Both the position numbers and the translations under genes were made by a program. The notes under the pieces are model-generated. The model was not told the origin of the DNA. It worked only from the letters and a program-made list of their open reading frames with translations, and did not search any database. A DNA stretch of 64,000 nucleotides from Verrucomicrobiota bacterium (GTDB lineage: Bacteria; Verrucomicrobiota; Verrucomicrobiia; Limisphaerales; Pedosphaeraceae): assembly GCA_021325145.1 (NCBI GenBank), contig JAJPHR010000097.1, forward strand, positions 1-64,000. Direction: 5' to 3'. This document shows, one piece after another, positions 27,405 to 35,460 of the stretch. The first letter of the stretch is position 1. Every line of letters begins with the position of its first letter.

Positions 27405-27512
27405 GGAGTCCCGGCTTCAGCCGGTGGGGCCATCGCATTGGGAAGCAGGTTGAAAGTTCTCGAAGTTATCGTGTCTGAGTATGTCCCGCCGCCTAAAGGC
27501 GGGACTCCATGC
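27405..27512. repeat. Palindromic repeat family A, full intergenic copy
   Basis: Begins GGAGTCCCGGCTTCAGCCGG and ends CCGCCTAAAGGCGGGACTCC, with 68 bp between. This shows the intact arrangement of two inverted arms in non-coding DNA, between pilT and the small PilZ-like gene, and is the reference for the in-frame copies in gspJ and the U32 gene. Confidence 0.8.
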
Positions 27513-27544
27513 GACCCGAGAAGAGCGCTCGGGCGCTGACGCGA

Positions 27545-27862
27545 TCAGGAATACGCGAGCAGGTTTAGTCGCGCCTGTGACTGCTTGGAAAGACTGGTGA
27601 AGACCATGGAGACGGTGTAACCCGTGTGGCGATTGCCATTGCAGGCGACCACGACGCCCGTGCAATGAACCCGGCCGGAATCGCGGGTCGATTGCAAAGT
27701 CACTGTCATTTCCGTCCAGGCGGCAATTGGGGAAGCTGAACGAAATTCCACTCCGTTTTTACGGACGCGCACCTCGTTGGGTGCCAGGGACAAGCGGGTC
27801 TCGCGTGCTTCTACGGTTAACTGTTGAAACTCAGCCGACCCATCAACTTTTCTCGCGCTCAT
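27545..27862 (-). CDS. Small PilZ-like protein, tentative
   Basis: 105 aa from ATG 27862; a TTG at 27922 would add a hydrophobic 20-residue extension. The pattern 'EVRVRKNGVEFRSASPIAAWTEMTVTLQ' followed by 'RVHCTGVVVACNG' and 'GYTVSMVFTSLS' resembles the beta-barrel of PilZ proteins, but the c-di-GMP contacts (RxxxR and [D/N]xSxxG) are not evident, so it would be a non-binding member. Its position next to pilT would suit a PilZ-like role in pilus control. Low certainty. Confidence 0.5.
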   Translation of the reverse strand: MSARKVDGSAEFQQLTVEARETRLSLAPNEVRVRKNGVEFRSASPIAAWTEMTVTLQSTRDSGRVHCTGVVVACNGNRHTGYTVSMVFTSLSKQSQARLNLLAYS

Positions 27863-28002
27863 AGTAGTAATTAACCCTACCACGATTCCCGCCGACGTCA
27901 ACAAGGAGATTTTGGAAATCAACGAATGTTTTGGCCCCCTCCTGGCTGGGAATCTGCCTGTCTTTAGGCTGCTCCCGTCTTAAAATCCAGGAAGCCAGGA
28001 GC

Positions 28003-29316
28003 TTACTTGCCTTCGGATGCCGCTGCCTCGATTCGGTAAAGGTGGGTTCGGGTTCTGAGAAAGAGTGCCTTGCCCGAAACCGCCGGGGAAGCCATGAAGC
28101 CGCCAGCCAAGGTGTTCGTGGCCAGCACGTTGTAAGTGCGGCCGGGTTGGATAATGGTCGTCGTCCCCTGTTGATTGAAAAAATACAAATGGCCATCCGC
28201 ATAGATGGGAGACGAAGCACACTTGCCGCCGATCCGGTCCGTCCAAACGACCTTGCCGGTTGCCGCTTCGAGACACGTGAGAAAGCTTTCGTCTGATGCC
28301 GTGTAAATCAAGCCGTCCACGAGGATGGGCGAGGCGTATTTGCCTACATGTGTCTGGAGCTTCCAAGCCAGGTGCGTGTCCGTGACGTCGCCTTGTCCGC
28401 CAACCTTAACGGCCCAGAGTTCGGTCTTCATCAGGCCGGTGACAAAGAAGGCCAGGCCCTGATCGTAAAGCGGGCGGGGAGCCACGGACCAATCGTTGTA
28501 ATGAACCTTCCAGAGTTCGTGCCCGGTTTGCGGATCGTAGCCGTAGGCCGCCTTCGCACCCGCACTAAGCAGCAACGGCTGGCCGTTGGCGGTTACGACC
28601 AATGGAGTGCTGTGCGCCTTCCGCAAATCTCCGTCTTTCGCCATTTGCCCCGGCACATCCGCATCGTTCCACGCGACCGAGCGGTCGGTTTTCCAGACGG
28701 TCTGGCCGGTCTGTTTGTCGAGCGCGACATGATATTGCAGGTCCGCTCCGTCCATCGTCAGGATCACGAGGTTCTTGAACGACACCAGGGACGAGGACGG
28801 CCCGCGATAATGCCGGCAAGGCAAATCGTCGCGTTTCCAAAGCGTCTTGCGCGTGCTGGTGTCCAGGCAAGCCGTTCCAAAACTGCCGAAGTGAACGTAC
28901 ACCCGGCCCGGCTCGATGACCGGCGAAGGCGTGGCGTAACAGTTCATCGACGCGCCATTGCCCAACGACTCCGGGTTGTCGGCGTGAAACACCTTCTCAT
29001 TGAAAAGGATTTTCCCGCTCTCGGCATCGACACAAACGGCGAAGAAATCATGCCCGTCCACCGTGGCGGTGGTGAGCCAGACCTGGCCGTCCATCACCAC
29101 GGGCGTGGACCAGCCTCGATACGGAATTTCCGTTTTCCATTTGACGTTGTTGGTTTCGCTCCAGTGCAACGGCAGGCCGGCCACGCCGGCATCCGCATGC
29201 CCGTCACCCGTGGGACCGCGGAATTCCGGCCAATCACCCAGCGCAGCACCGGCAGCGAGCATGAGTATCAAGATCAATCCGGAACGCAGGATGCGCCGAG
29301 GGGAAAACGGATGCAT
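28003..29316 (-). CDS. Exported PQQ-type beta-propeller protein
   Basis: 437 aa from ATG 29316, giving the signal peptide 'MHPFSPRRILRSGLILILML...GAALGDW'. 'DWPEFRGPTGDGHAD' is the classical start of these BamB-like propellers, followed by about seven blades with Trp-docking repeats ('NVKWKTEIPYRGWSTPVV', 'GKILFNEKVFHAD', 'TGQTVWKTDRS', 'TGHELWKVHYND', 'TGKVVWTDRIGG'). No quinoprotein catalytic residues or heme site are visible. In these bacteria such proteins are numerous and their role is unknown; periplasmic binding or redox-related functions have been proposed. Transcribed divergently from the Gfo/Idh/MocA gene. Confidence 0.85.
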   Translation of the reverse strand: MHPFSPRRILRSGLILILMLAAGAALGDWPEFRGPTGDGHADAGVAGLPLHWSETNNVKWKTEIPYRGWSTPVVMDGQVWLTTATVDGHDFFAVCVDAESGKILFNEKVFHADNPESLGNGASMNCYATPSPVIEPGRVYVHFGSFGTACLDTSTRKTLWKRDDLPCRHYRGPSSSLVSFKNLVILTMDGADLQYHVALDKQTGQTVWKTDRSVAWNDADVPGQMAKDGDLRKAHSTPLVVTANGQPLLLSAGAKAAYGYDPQTGHELWKVHYNDWSVAPRPLYDQGLAFFVTGLMKTELWAVKVGGQGDVTDTHLAWKLQTHVGKYASPILVDGLIYTASDESFLTCLEAATGKVVWTDRIGGKCASSPIYADGHLYFFNQQGTTTIIQPGRTYNVLATNTLAGGFMASPAVSGKALFLRTRTHLYRIEAAASEGK

Positions 29317-29385
29317 GCCGAAAGGTGGCAGGACTGCCAACCCAAGTCAATCAGTGATCCAAAAGCAAGCTCTGCGGGGCACATC

Positions 29386-29500
29386 GTGAAACAACCACCT
29401 TGTCGAAGCAGGTCGGGGCGGGGACGGCTCGTCCCCCGCACACTTCCGAGCCTGAAATGAAACGGGGACGAGCCGTCCCCGCTCCGGTAGTGGTTGTTCC
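29386..29500. repeat. Long imperfect palindrome, family C
   Basis: The outer arms AACAACCACC (29390-29399) and GGTAGTGGTTGTT (29486-29498) and inner arms GGGGACGGCTCGTCCCC (29418-29434) and GGGGACGAGCCGTCCCC (29464-29480) are each inverted with respect to one another. The inner arms are themselves near-palindromes. It occupies the divergent intergenic region 29317-29648, which carries no other gene. Confidence 0.65.
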
Positions 29501-29648
29501 GGGGTGCGCCCACTCCGCGGTGGAAGAAGAAGTGGGGACGAGGATGTCTCGCCCGATCAGCGACCGGCGAGCCATAGCCGCATTTTGGCTTCCAAGCTCA
29601 AGGAAAAAAACTCTTGTATCGTGGAGGCCAAAGGGGTAGGAAAAAGCC

Positions 29649-31046
29649 ATGTCAAAATCCAACTCTCGCCAGACTTTTGGCTCCCTAAATCGTCGTCAGT
29701 TCATTTATTATTCAGCGTTGGCCGCCAGCAGTGTGGCCCTTACCGGCTACGCCAAGCCCAAAATCAAATCGCCCAACGAAAAACTGGATGTCGGCATCAT
29801 CGGCTGCCGCGGCAAAGGCGAAGTCGATTCGGCCGGCCTCTCCAGCGAAAACATTGTCGCCCTGTGCGATGTCGATGCCGAAAGCCTCGCGGCGGCGGCG
29901 AAAAAGTGGCCGAACGCCAAGCAGTACCGCGACTATCGGGAAATGATCGAGAAGGAAAAGGGCATCGATGCTGTGACGGTGAGCATTCCGGACCATCAAC
30001 ACGCCCCGGCCGCCATGCTGGCCATTCACGCGGGCAAACACGTTTATTGCCAGAAGCCGCTGACGCACACGATCAGCGAAGCCCGGGCGCTCACCCTCGC
30101 GGCCCGGAAGTACAAGGTGATGACCCAGATGGGAAATCAGGGCCATTCCGGCGACGGCATCCGCAAGGCTTGTGAAATGATTTGGTCGGGAGCAATTGGC
30201 CCCGTCCGCGAAGCGCATTGCTGGACGAACCGCCCGATTTGGCCGCAAGGGCGGACGCGCCCGTCGGGGTCTGATCCCGTGCCGGAGAATCTGGATTGGA
30301 ATTTGTGGCTTGGCCCCGCGCCTGAACGTCCCTTTGTCCAGGACTGGCCCGAAGACCGCGAGAAGGCCGGGGGCAATCAGCGCCGCCGGCGCAACGGCGT
30401 TTATCACCCGTTCAACTGGCGCGGTTGGTGGGATTTCGGCTGCGGCGCCTTGGGTGACATGGGCTGCCACGTCATGGACGGAGCGAATTGGGCGCTGAAA
30501 CTCGGCGCGCCTAACAAGGTGGAACTGGTTGACTCCTCGCCTTTGAATGACGACATGGCGCCTTCCTGGTCGATTATCCGCTCGAGCTTCCCGGCGCGGG
30601 GCGACATGTTCCCGGCCTGCACGCTGACTTGGTATGACGGCGGCAAGTTGCCGGAACGGCCCAAGGAAATGGAGCGGGAAAAATTCGAACAGAGCGGCAC
30701 GATTTTCATCGGCGACAAAGGCAAGATGATGATCAGCGAGTACAGCGACCACCCGCGTTTGCTGCCGGAATCGAGCATGGCAGACTACAAATGGCCCGAT
30801 CAGACCATTCCACGCGTCCCGGACAACGATCCCTACAAGGACTTCATTCGCGCCTGCAAAGGCGGCCCCGCCCCGTGCTCGAACTTTGACGTCGCCGGGC
30901 CATTTACGGAAATGGTGCTGCTGGGCAACCTGGTGCTCCGGCTGCGCAAAAATATTGAATGGGATTCGGAGAAAATGCGCGTGACGAACTGCCCGGAAGC
31001 GGAGCAATTGGTTCACGGCAAATATCGCAAGGGTTGGAAGGTTTAG
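29649..31046 (+). CDS. Gfo/Idh/MocA-family oxidoreductase with Tat-type signal
   Basis: 465 aa. N-terminal 'SLNRRQFIYYSALAASSVAL' looks like a twin-arginine signal (RRQF plus hydrophobic stretch), so it is probably exported folded with its cofactor. The Rossmann motif is 'DVGIIGCRGKGEVDS' (residues 47-61), unusual in keeping GxxGxGx; 'CQKPLTHTISEA' near residue 136 carries the EKP-type Lys as QKP. The C-terminal domain contains 'WWDFGCGALGDMGCHVMDG'. These enzymes oxidise or epimerise sugars or act as NAD-dependent glycosidases. Ends just before a heptamer array and a hairpin that may terminate it. Confidence 0.88.
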   Translation: MSKSNSRQTFGSLNRRQFIYYSALAASSVALTGYAKPKIKSPNEKLDVGIIGCRGKGEVDSAGLSSENIVALCDVDAESLAAAAKKWPNAKQYRDYREMIEKEKGIDAVTVSIPDHQHAPAAMLAIHAGKHVYCQKPLTHTISEARALTLAARKYKVMTQMGNQGHSGDGIRKACEMIWSGAIGPVREAHCWTNRPIWPQGRTRPSGSDPVPENLDWNLWLGPAPERPFVQDWPEDREKAGGNQRRRRNGVYHPFNWRGWWDFGCGALGDMGCHVMDGANWALKLGAPNKVELVDSSPLNDDMAPSWSIIRSSFPARGDMFPACTLTWYDGGKLPERPKEMEREKFEQSGTIFIGDKGKMMISEYSDHPRLLPESSMADYKWPDQTIPRVPDNDPYKDFIRACKGGPAPCSNFDVAGPFTEMVLLGNLVLRLRKNIEWDSEKMRVTNCPEAEQLVHGKYRKGWKV

Positions 31047-31049
31047 GAA

Positions 31050-31075
31050 AACACCAAATACCAAGCGCCAAGGCT
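31050..31075 (+). repeat. Heptamer array c
   Basis: Three to four AARYNCC units (AAACACC, AAATACC, AAGCGCC) start four bases after the stop codon of the Gfo/Idh/MocA gene, the same placement as at the end of the cytochrome b-c gene. A short array of the dispersed family. Confidence 0.7.
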
Positions 31076-31104
31076 CAAACGGAAAGTGGCTTGGTCGTTG
31101 TAGG

Positions 31105-31142
31105 AGGAGCGCGGTACAGCTACCGCGCTCCTTCGCATTTTT
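31105..31142 (+). terminator. Strong hairpin, probable terminator or REP unit
   Basis: The 12-bp arms AGGAGCGCGGTA and TACCGCGCTCCT (31105-31132) are separated by the four-base loop CAGC and followed by TCGCATTTTT. This could terminate the Gfo/Idh/MocA transcript. The same hairpin shape is typical of REP elements, so it could be both. Confidence 0.55.
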
Positions 31143-31299
31143 GGCGGGCAATGCTGCTTCTGTTTGTGTGCGGTTGAGGTTGTCGTCTTCGTCCCGGTCC
31201 TGATCAGCCTAAAAAGGACGCGGCCTGTGGGAATAGAAGCTTGATACAAGTGTCTTATAGGCGGAACGCGCGCATCTGGACATTGCCCGCATGGAACGC

Positions 31300-31340
31300 G
31301 GCGCGCACGGAGTGACGCGCCCTACCGAGGCAGGCGCTTA
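31300..31340. repeat. Truncated family B element
   Basis: GCGCGCACGGAGTGACGCGC followed by CCTACCGAGGCAGGCGCTTA: the right half of the family B element whose full copies lie at 33933-34007, 37964-38043 and 38687-38774. The left half is missing. The rest of the interval 31143-31520 before the Rieske gene has no gene that I can support. Confidence 0.65.
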
Positions 31341-31520
31341 CTTAGGGTGCGGGCAGGGTCAAGCGTGCGCCCCAGTGAATTCCGCGATTCGCTGCGGGGT
31401 TGTCTTTCGCGGGGGTTTGGTTGATTATTGCGGAGGGTTCGCCGGCGGTTTCGTCCGGCGTTTCGCAGCGGCGGCACTGCCGCAACAGCCGCTTTGCCCA
31501 ACACGTATGTTGTCGTAATC

Positions 31521-32069
31521 ATGGAAACAAAAGAATTGAACGGTCCCGTGTCAGATCGCCGTAGCTTTTTCAAGAAGGCGGCGGCCGTGGTGATCGGCGG
31601 CATCGCCGGGCTCGTGCCTGCACTGGCCGGGTTGATGGTGTGGCTCGACCCGCTGCGCCACAAAGCCGCAGCCGGCAGCGCGGTAAAGGTCACGACGCTC
31701 GATGCGCTGCCTGCGGATGGAATCCCGCGCAAGTTTCCCGTGCTGGCGGACCGCACGGATGCCTGGAACAAATATCTCCATGTGCCGGTGGGCGCGGTCT
31801 ATTTGCGCCGCACGACTGGTGACAAGGTTGAGGCATTGAACGTGGTTTGCCCGCATGCGGGATGTTTCGTCGATTTCCGCGGTGACAGCGGGCAGTTTCA
31901 TTGTCCGTGCCACAACAGCACGTTCGCGCTGGACGGGGGGATCGCCAACCCGTCGAGTCCCGCGCCGCGCGGGTTGGACAGCCTGCAGGCGGAAGTGCGG
32001 AACGGCGAGGTTTGGGTGGCGTTCCAGAATTTCAAGGCCGGCCAAAAAGAAAAGGTGCCGACGGCATGA
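31521..32069 (+). CDS. Rieske iron-sulfur protein
   Basis: 182 aa from ATG 31521. Tat-like 'DRRSFFKKAAAVVIGG' followed by the single transmembrane anchor (about 20-40), then the Rieske fold: CPHAGC near residue 111 and CPCHNSTFALDG near residue 131 supply the Cys/His ligands of the 2Fe-2S cluster; the disulphide Cys residues are part of these motifs. It overlaps the cytochrome b gene by the ATGA motif and is the electron acceptor from quinol in a bc1/b6f-like complex. Confidence 0.93.
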   Translation: METKELNGPVSDRRSFFKKAAAVVIGGIAGLVPALAGLMVWLDPLRHKAAAGSAVKVTTLDALPADGIPRKFPVLADRTDAWNKYLHVPVGAVYLRRTTGDKVEALNVVCPHAGCFVDFRGDSGQFHCPCHNSTFALDGGIANPSSPAPRGLDSLQAEVRNGEVWVAFQNFKAGQKEKVPTA

Positions 32070-33904
32070 AGGGCGTGTTTGATTGGCTCGACAATCGCGC
32101 CGGGGTGCGGAAGCTGGCCAAAGAGGCGCTCTACGAAAATGTGCCGGGCGGCGCGCGCTGGCGTTACGTGTGGGGCAGCACGCTGACGTTTGCCATCGGC
32201 GTGCAGTTCATCACCGGGATTTTCCTTTGGATGGGTTACAGCCCCAGCGCGCAGACGGCCTGGGAAAGCGTGAACTACATTCAGAGCGAAATGTCCGGCG
32301 GCTGGCTGCTGCGGGGCATTCATCATTACACGGCGCAGGTCATGACCGTGCTGCTGGTGCTGCACTTGATGCAGGTGGTGATTGACGGCGCGTACAAAGC
32401 GCCGCGCGAGGTCAACTTTTGGTTTGGCCTGCTCCTGTTGCAACTGGTGCTGGCGCTTTCGCTCACCGGGTACCTGCTGCCGTGGGACCAGAAGGGATTT
32501 TGGGCCACGAAAGTCGCCACCAACATCATGGCCATTGCGCCGGTGGCCGGACCAGCTTTGCAAAGGATTGTCATCGGCGGAAGCGATTACGGACATCACA
32601 CGCTGACGCGGTTTTTTGCGCTGCACGCCGGTGTTCTGCCCGGGGCGTTGATCGCCTTGATCGTTGGGCATGTCTATCTGTTCCGTTTGCACGGGTTGAA
32701 GGCCAGGGAGCCGAAACGCAAGCCGGATGCCACGTTTTGGCCCGACCAGGTGTTGATGGATGCCGTGGCGTGCCTGGCGGTGATGGCCGCGGTGTTGTTT
32801 CTCATCGTGCGGCATCGGATTTTTTCCCCCACCGGGCAGCTTGGGGCCGAGTTGGGCGCGCCGGCTGATCCTTCCGAACCGTATTCCGCCGCCCGCCCGG
32901 ACTGGTATTTTCTTTTCCTGTTTCAATTCCTGAAATATTTCCCGGGCCATACCGAAATCTGGGGGGCGATTTTTATTCCGTCGCTTTTGCTGGCCGTGGT
33001 GTTTCTCATGCCGATCCTGGGCCGATGGAAACTGGGACATCGTTTTAACCTGGGGTTGCTGGGCGCAGTGCTGGCGGGCGCCGGGTTGCTGACGTTTCTC
33101 GCGCTGGCGGAGGACCGGCACAATTCCGATTACCAGTTTGCGGCAAAGAACGCGGAGCGCGAAGCCGAACGCGCCAAGGCGCTGGCGAATTCGCCCGCGG
33201 GCGTTCCGGCGGGCGGCGCGGTGGCCTTGCTGCGCGCGGACCCGTTCACACAGGGTCCAAAACTCTTTGCGGAACACTGCGCCAGTTGCCATCGTTTCGA
33301 CGGGCATGATGGAACCGGGAGGCCCGTCAAGGACCCACCAGTGGCTTCGGATTTGAAGGGATTTGGTTCCCGCGCCTGGCTGACCGGATTGCTGGATCCG
33401 GAACGAATCAGCACCACCAATTATTTTGGCGGCACAAAATTCAAGGACAGCAAGATGTCCAAGTTCGTGAAAAAAGACGTGGCGGGGTACACGCCGGAGC
33501 AGAAGGAGCAGTTGAAAAAGGTGATCGCGGCGGTTTCAGGCGAGGCGAAGCTGAAGGCGCAACAAGCGGACGATTTGCGCGACCAACCGCTCATCACCGA
33601 AGGCTGCGATCTGCTCAAGAACGCGATGAAATGCACGGATTGCCATCAGTTCCATGCCAGGGATGAGGAAGCAACCGCGCCGGACTTGACCGGCTGGGGT
33701 TCGCGCGACTGGCTCGTGAAGTTTCTCAATAATCCGGCCCACCCGGACTTTTACGGCGCGCGGAACGACCGCATGCCGGCGTTCGGTGAGAAGCAGATTT
33801 TGGATGCGATGCAAATCGGCTTGCTGGCGGATTGGCTGCGGGGCGATTGGTACGAAGCGGAGGAGGCCGCAAACACCAAAAGCCAAACACCAAGCCCCAG
33901 ATAA
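32066..33904 (+). CDS. Cytochrome b fused to a C-terminal diheme cytochrome c
   Basis: 612 aa from ATG 32066. Residues 1-210 are the cytochrome b N-terminal domain (His ligand segments 'GIHHYTAQVMTVLLVLHLMQ' and 'GHHTLTRFFALHAGVLPG', PEWY replaced by PDWYFL near residue 275). Residues 230-370 are the subunit IV-like part. After a Glu/Ala-rich linker come two c-type hemes: CASCHRFDGHDG near 411 and CTDCHQFHARD near 524, with 'MPAFGEKQ' a likely Met ligand. Together with Rieske it makes a compact quinol-cytochrome c oxidoreductase of two genes. The last 12 residues (about ANTKSQTPSPR) and the stop are encoded by a heptamer array. Confidence 0.92.
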   Translation: MKGVFDWLDNRAGVRKLAKEALYENVPGGARWRYVWGSTLTFAIGVQFITGIFLWMGYSPSAQTAWESVNYIQSEMSGGWLLRGIHHYTAQVMTVLLVLHLMQVVIDGAYKAPREVNFWFGLLLLQLVLALSLTGYLLPWDQKGFWATKVATNIMAIAPVAGPALQRIVIGGSDYGHHTLTRFFALHAGVLPGALIALIVGHVYLFRLHGLKAREPKRKPDATFWPDQVLMDAVACLAVMAAVLFLIVRHRIFSPTGQLGAELGAPADPSEPYSAARPDWYFLFLFQFLKYFPGHTEIWGAIFIPSLLLAVVFLMPILGRWKLGHRFNLGLLGAVLAGAGLLTFLALAEDRHNSDYQFAAKNAEREAERAKALANSPAGVPAGGAVALLRADPFTQGPKLFAEHCASCHRFDGHDGTGRPVKDPPVASDLKGFGSRAWLTGLLDPERISTTNYFGGTKFKDSKMSKFVKKDVAGYTPEQKEQLKKVIAAVSGEAKLKAQQADDLRDQPLITEGCDLLKNAMKCTDCHQFHARDEEATAPDLTGWGSRDWLVKFLNNPAHPDFYGARNDRMPAFGEKQILDAMQIGLLADWLRGDWYEAEEAANTKSQTPSPR

Positions 33905-34117
33905 ACACCAAGCACCAAGCTCCAGATGAGAGTCTATCTCGGTAGGGCGCGTCACTCCGTGCGCGCCGACGACGGGCAGAGGACTGCCCGCCCTACCGAG
34001 ATAGGTTCTAAGCGCCAACATCCAAACACCAGGAATGCGGATGTTGTCTTGGAGCTTGGTGTTTGATGCTTATCTGGAGCTTGGTGCTTGGTGTTTATCT
34101 GGTGCTTGGTGTTTGCG
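33870..34117. repeat. Composite: heptamer arrays d flanking a family B element
   Basis: Forward AARYNCC array (33870-33927), then family B (33933-34007), then further heptamers (34010-34040) and a reverse array (34045-34117). Bases 33903-33927 and 34072-34096 form a perfect 25-bp inverted repeat, so the whole block can fold as a large stem with the family B hairpin at its tip. The left end reaches into the cytochrome b-c gene. Confidence 0.85.
33933..34007 (-). repeat. Family B inverted-repeat element, copy 1 (reverse orientation)
   Basis: Ends TATCTCGGTAGGGCG... and ...CGCCCTACCGAGATA are terminal inverted repeats of about 15 bp enclosing internal palindromes (GGGCAGAGGACTGCCC; GCGCGTCACTCCGTGCGCGC). 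About 75 bp, non-coding. Opposite orientation to copies 2 and 3. Confidence 0.85.
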
Positions 34118-34167
34118 GCCTTAGCCACTTCGCTTGCTAGCACAGCGGTTTTGCTCCAAATTGTTCC

Positions 34168-34818
34168 ATGCTTGAAACACAGTTCATTCCGGCGAGCGAG
34201 AAAAAATCCCGGCGTTTGATGGTGGTGCTGCACGGACTGGGCGACAGCGCGGCGGGTTATCAATGGATGCCGCCGTCGCTGAATCTTCCGTGGATGAATT
34301 ATTTGCTGGTGAATGCGCCCGATTCCTATTACGGCGGATATTCGTGGTATGATTTCGCCGGTGACATGGGGCCCGGCATCCGCCGCAGCCGCAACCTGCT
34401 GTTCGATCTGCTCGATGAGCAGCGCAAACAGGGCTTCCCTACGCAACAGACGGTGGTGTTCGGATTCTCGCAAGGGTGTTTGATGACCCTCGAGGTGGGT
34501 TGTCGCTATCCCCATTTATTCGCGGGGCTGGTGGGCGTCAGCGGGTATGTGCACGAGCCGGATTTGTTGATGACCGGGCTTTCGCCCCTCGCCCGGCAGC
34601 AACGTTTTCTGGTAACGCACGGTTATCAGGATCCGATCGTTCCGTTTGCGGTAACGCGCGAGCAGATCAACCTGCTCAAAGCCGCGGGCCTGAACATTTC
34701 CTGGCACGAGTTTGTCAAGGCCCACACCATCGCCGGCGAGCCCGAGTTGGATCTCATCCGCGATTTTATCACGGCGGGGTATGCCCGGGAAGGCGCGGGC
34801 GGGCGGGCAAACAAGTAA
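34168..34818 (+). CDS. Carboxylesterase/phospholipase-type alpha/beta hydrolase
   Basis: 216 aa, the length of the small YpfH/Pf-esterase group. 'VVLHGLGDSAAGY' near residue 20 (oxyanion region), nucleophile GFSQGC with Ser at about 99, Asp in 'THGYQDPIVPF' near 152 and His in 'KAHTIAGEPELD' near 188 form the triad. Cytosolic; acts on short acyl esters or lysophospholipids; the true substrate cannot be read. Stands alone downstream of a composite repeat. Confidence 0.88.
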   Translation: MLETQFIPASEKKSRRLMVVLHGLGDSAAGYQWMPPSLNLPWMNYLLVNAPDSYYGGYSWYDFAGDMGPGIRRSRNLLFDLLDEQRKQGFPTQQTVVFGFSQGCLMTLEVGCRYPHLFAGLVGVSGYVHEPDLLMTGLSPLARQQRFLVTHGYQDPIVPFAVTREQINLLKAAGLNISWHEFVKAHTIAGEPELDLIRDFITAGYAREGAGGRANK

Positions 34819-34904
34819 GCACGGAAGGCGGACATTCCCGCAGGGACGCCGCTGGGCTTCGGTGGGGCACGCAACTCCTTCTCCTCCGACACGAGGCGCA
34901 TCGT

Positions 34905-34920
34905 CACGCAGAGCAGGAGC
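34905..34920. repeat. Family G hairpin repeat, partial copy
   Basis: The 16-mer CACGCAGAGCAGGAGC is identical to bases 4614-4629 inside the gspH leader, in a similar context (both followed closely by a GC-rich segment and a TGATGGCT/AGCCATCA-type stretch). It lies in the 640-bp gene-free interval 34819-35460. Confidence 0.5.
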
Positions 34921-34972
34921 CCGGCGTTCCCTTTTTGATGGCTGGGCGTTGCGGTTAATGTGGATACTTCTG

Positions 34973-35190
34973 TTGACAAGCTTACAATTCTGTGAGAGGT
35001 TGCGGTCAGAGTCGCTGATGAGCGCCCGGATGATTGTATTGCATCGCGGGCTCTGACGAATTTTGCCCGCGCTCCACGGGGAGCGGGGCGGTTCTTTGAC
35101 AATCAAAGAGTCTGGATGAAGGGTGGAAATTAAGCCTGAAGGCCAGGGAAACAAGGTAAATTAAACCAAATTAAAGTAAATTAAACCTCT
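34973..35190 (+). promoter_or_regulatory. rRNA-like promoter and leader with boxA-like motif, copy 2
   Basis: TTGACA at 34973-34978 within CTGTTGACAAG (as at 16134-16144), no good -10 at the expected place, then GTTCTTTGACAA at 35091-35102 in the same GGGGCGGTTCTTTGACAATC context as copy 1, and a tandem AAATTAA repeat at 35156-35184. Downstream, 35191-35460 holds no supported gene until the exported protein at 35461. Confidence 0.5.
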
Positions 35191-35460
35191 TTTTAAACCG
35201 GACCGAATCCAGGACCGGCCCCCAAAGAGCGGAAGTCCGCCGCCTTAAGTTCAAAGTTGAAGGCTCCGGTCACGGCCCAGTGTGAAAAGTTGGCCCCCCT
35301 GCCCTTGCCACGCCAGCAGGGCGAGAAGCCTGAAACAGCCCCGAACATGAAGCAGGACGAAGGCGTCCCCGCGCCTGTGTTGGCGGGACCGGCTGCGCCC
35401 GGAACCGGGTTTGGGTGCGTTCCTGGTTTCCTTTTTTGCAGCCAAGTGTATAAAAGGCGC

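Noticed and set aside
29712-31151. 479-aa open frame antisense to the Gfo/Idh/MocA gene
   Set aside because: Opposite strand holds a full oxidoreductase with Tat signal and Rossmann motif. The antisense frame is Arg/His/Ala-rich and runs through the repeat and hairpin at its start.
31898-33307. 469-aa open frame antisense to the cytochrome b-c fusion
   Set aside because: Gln/His/Arg-rich composition without motifs; the sense gene is certain.
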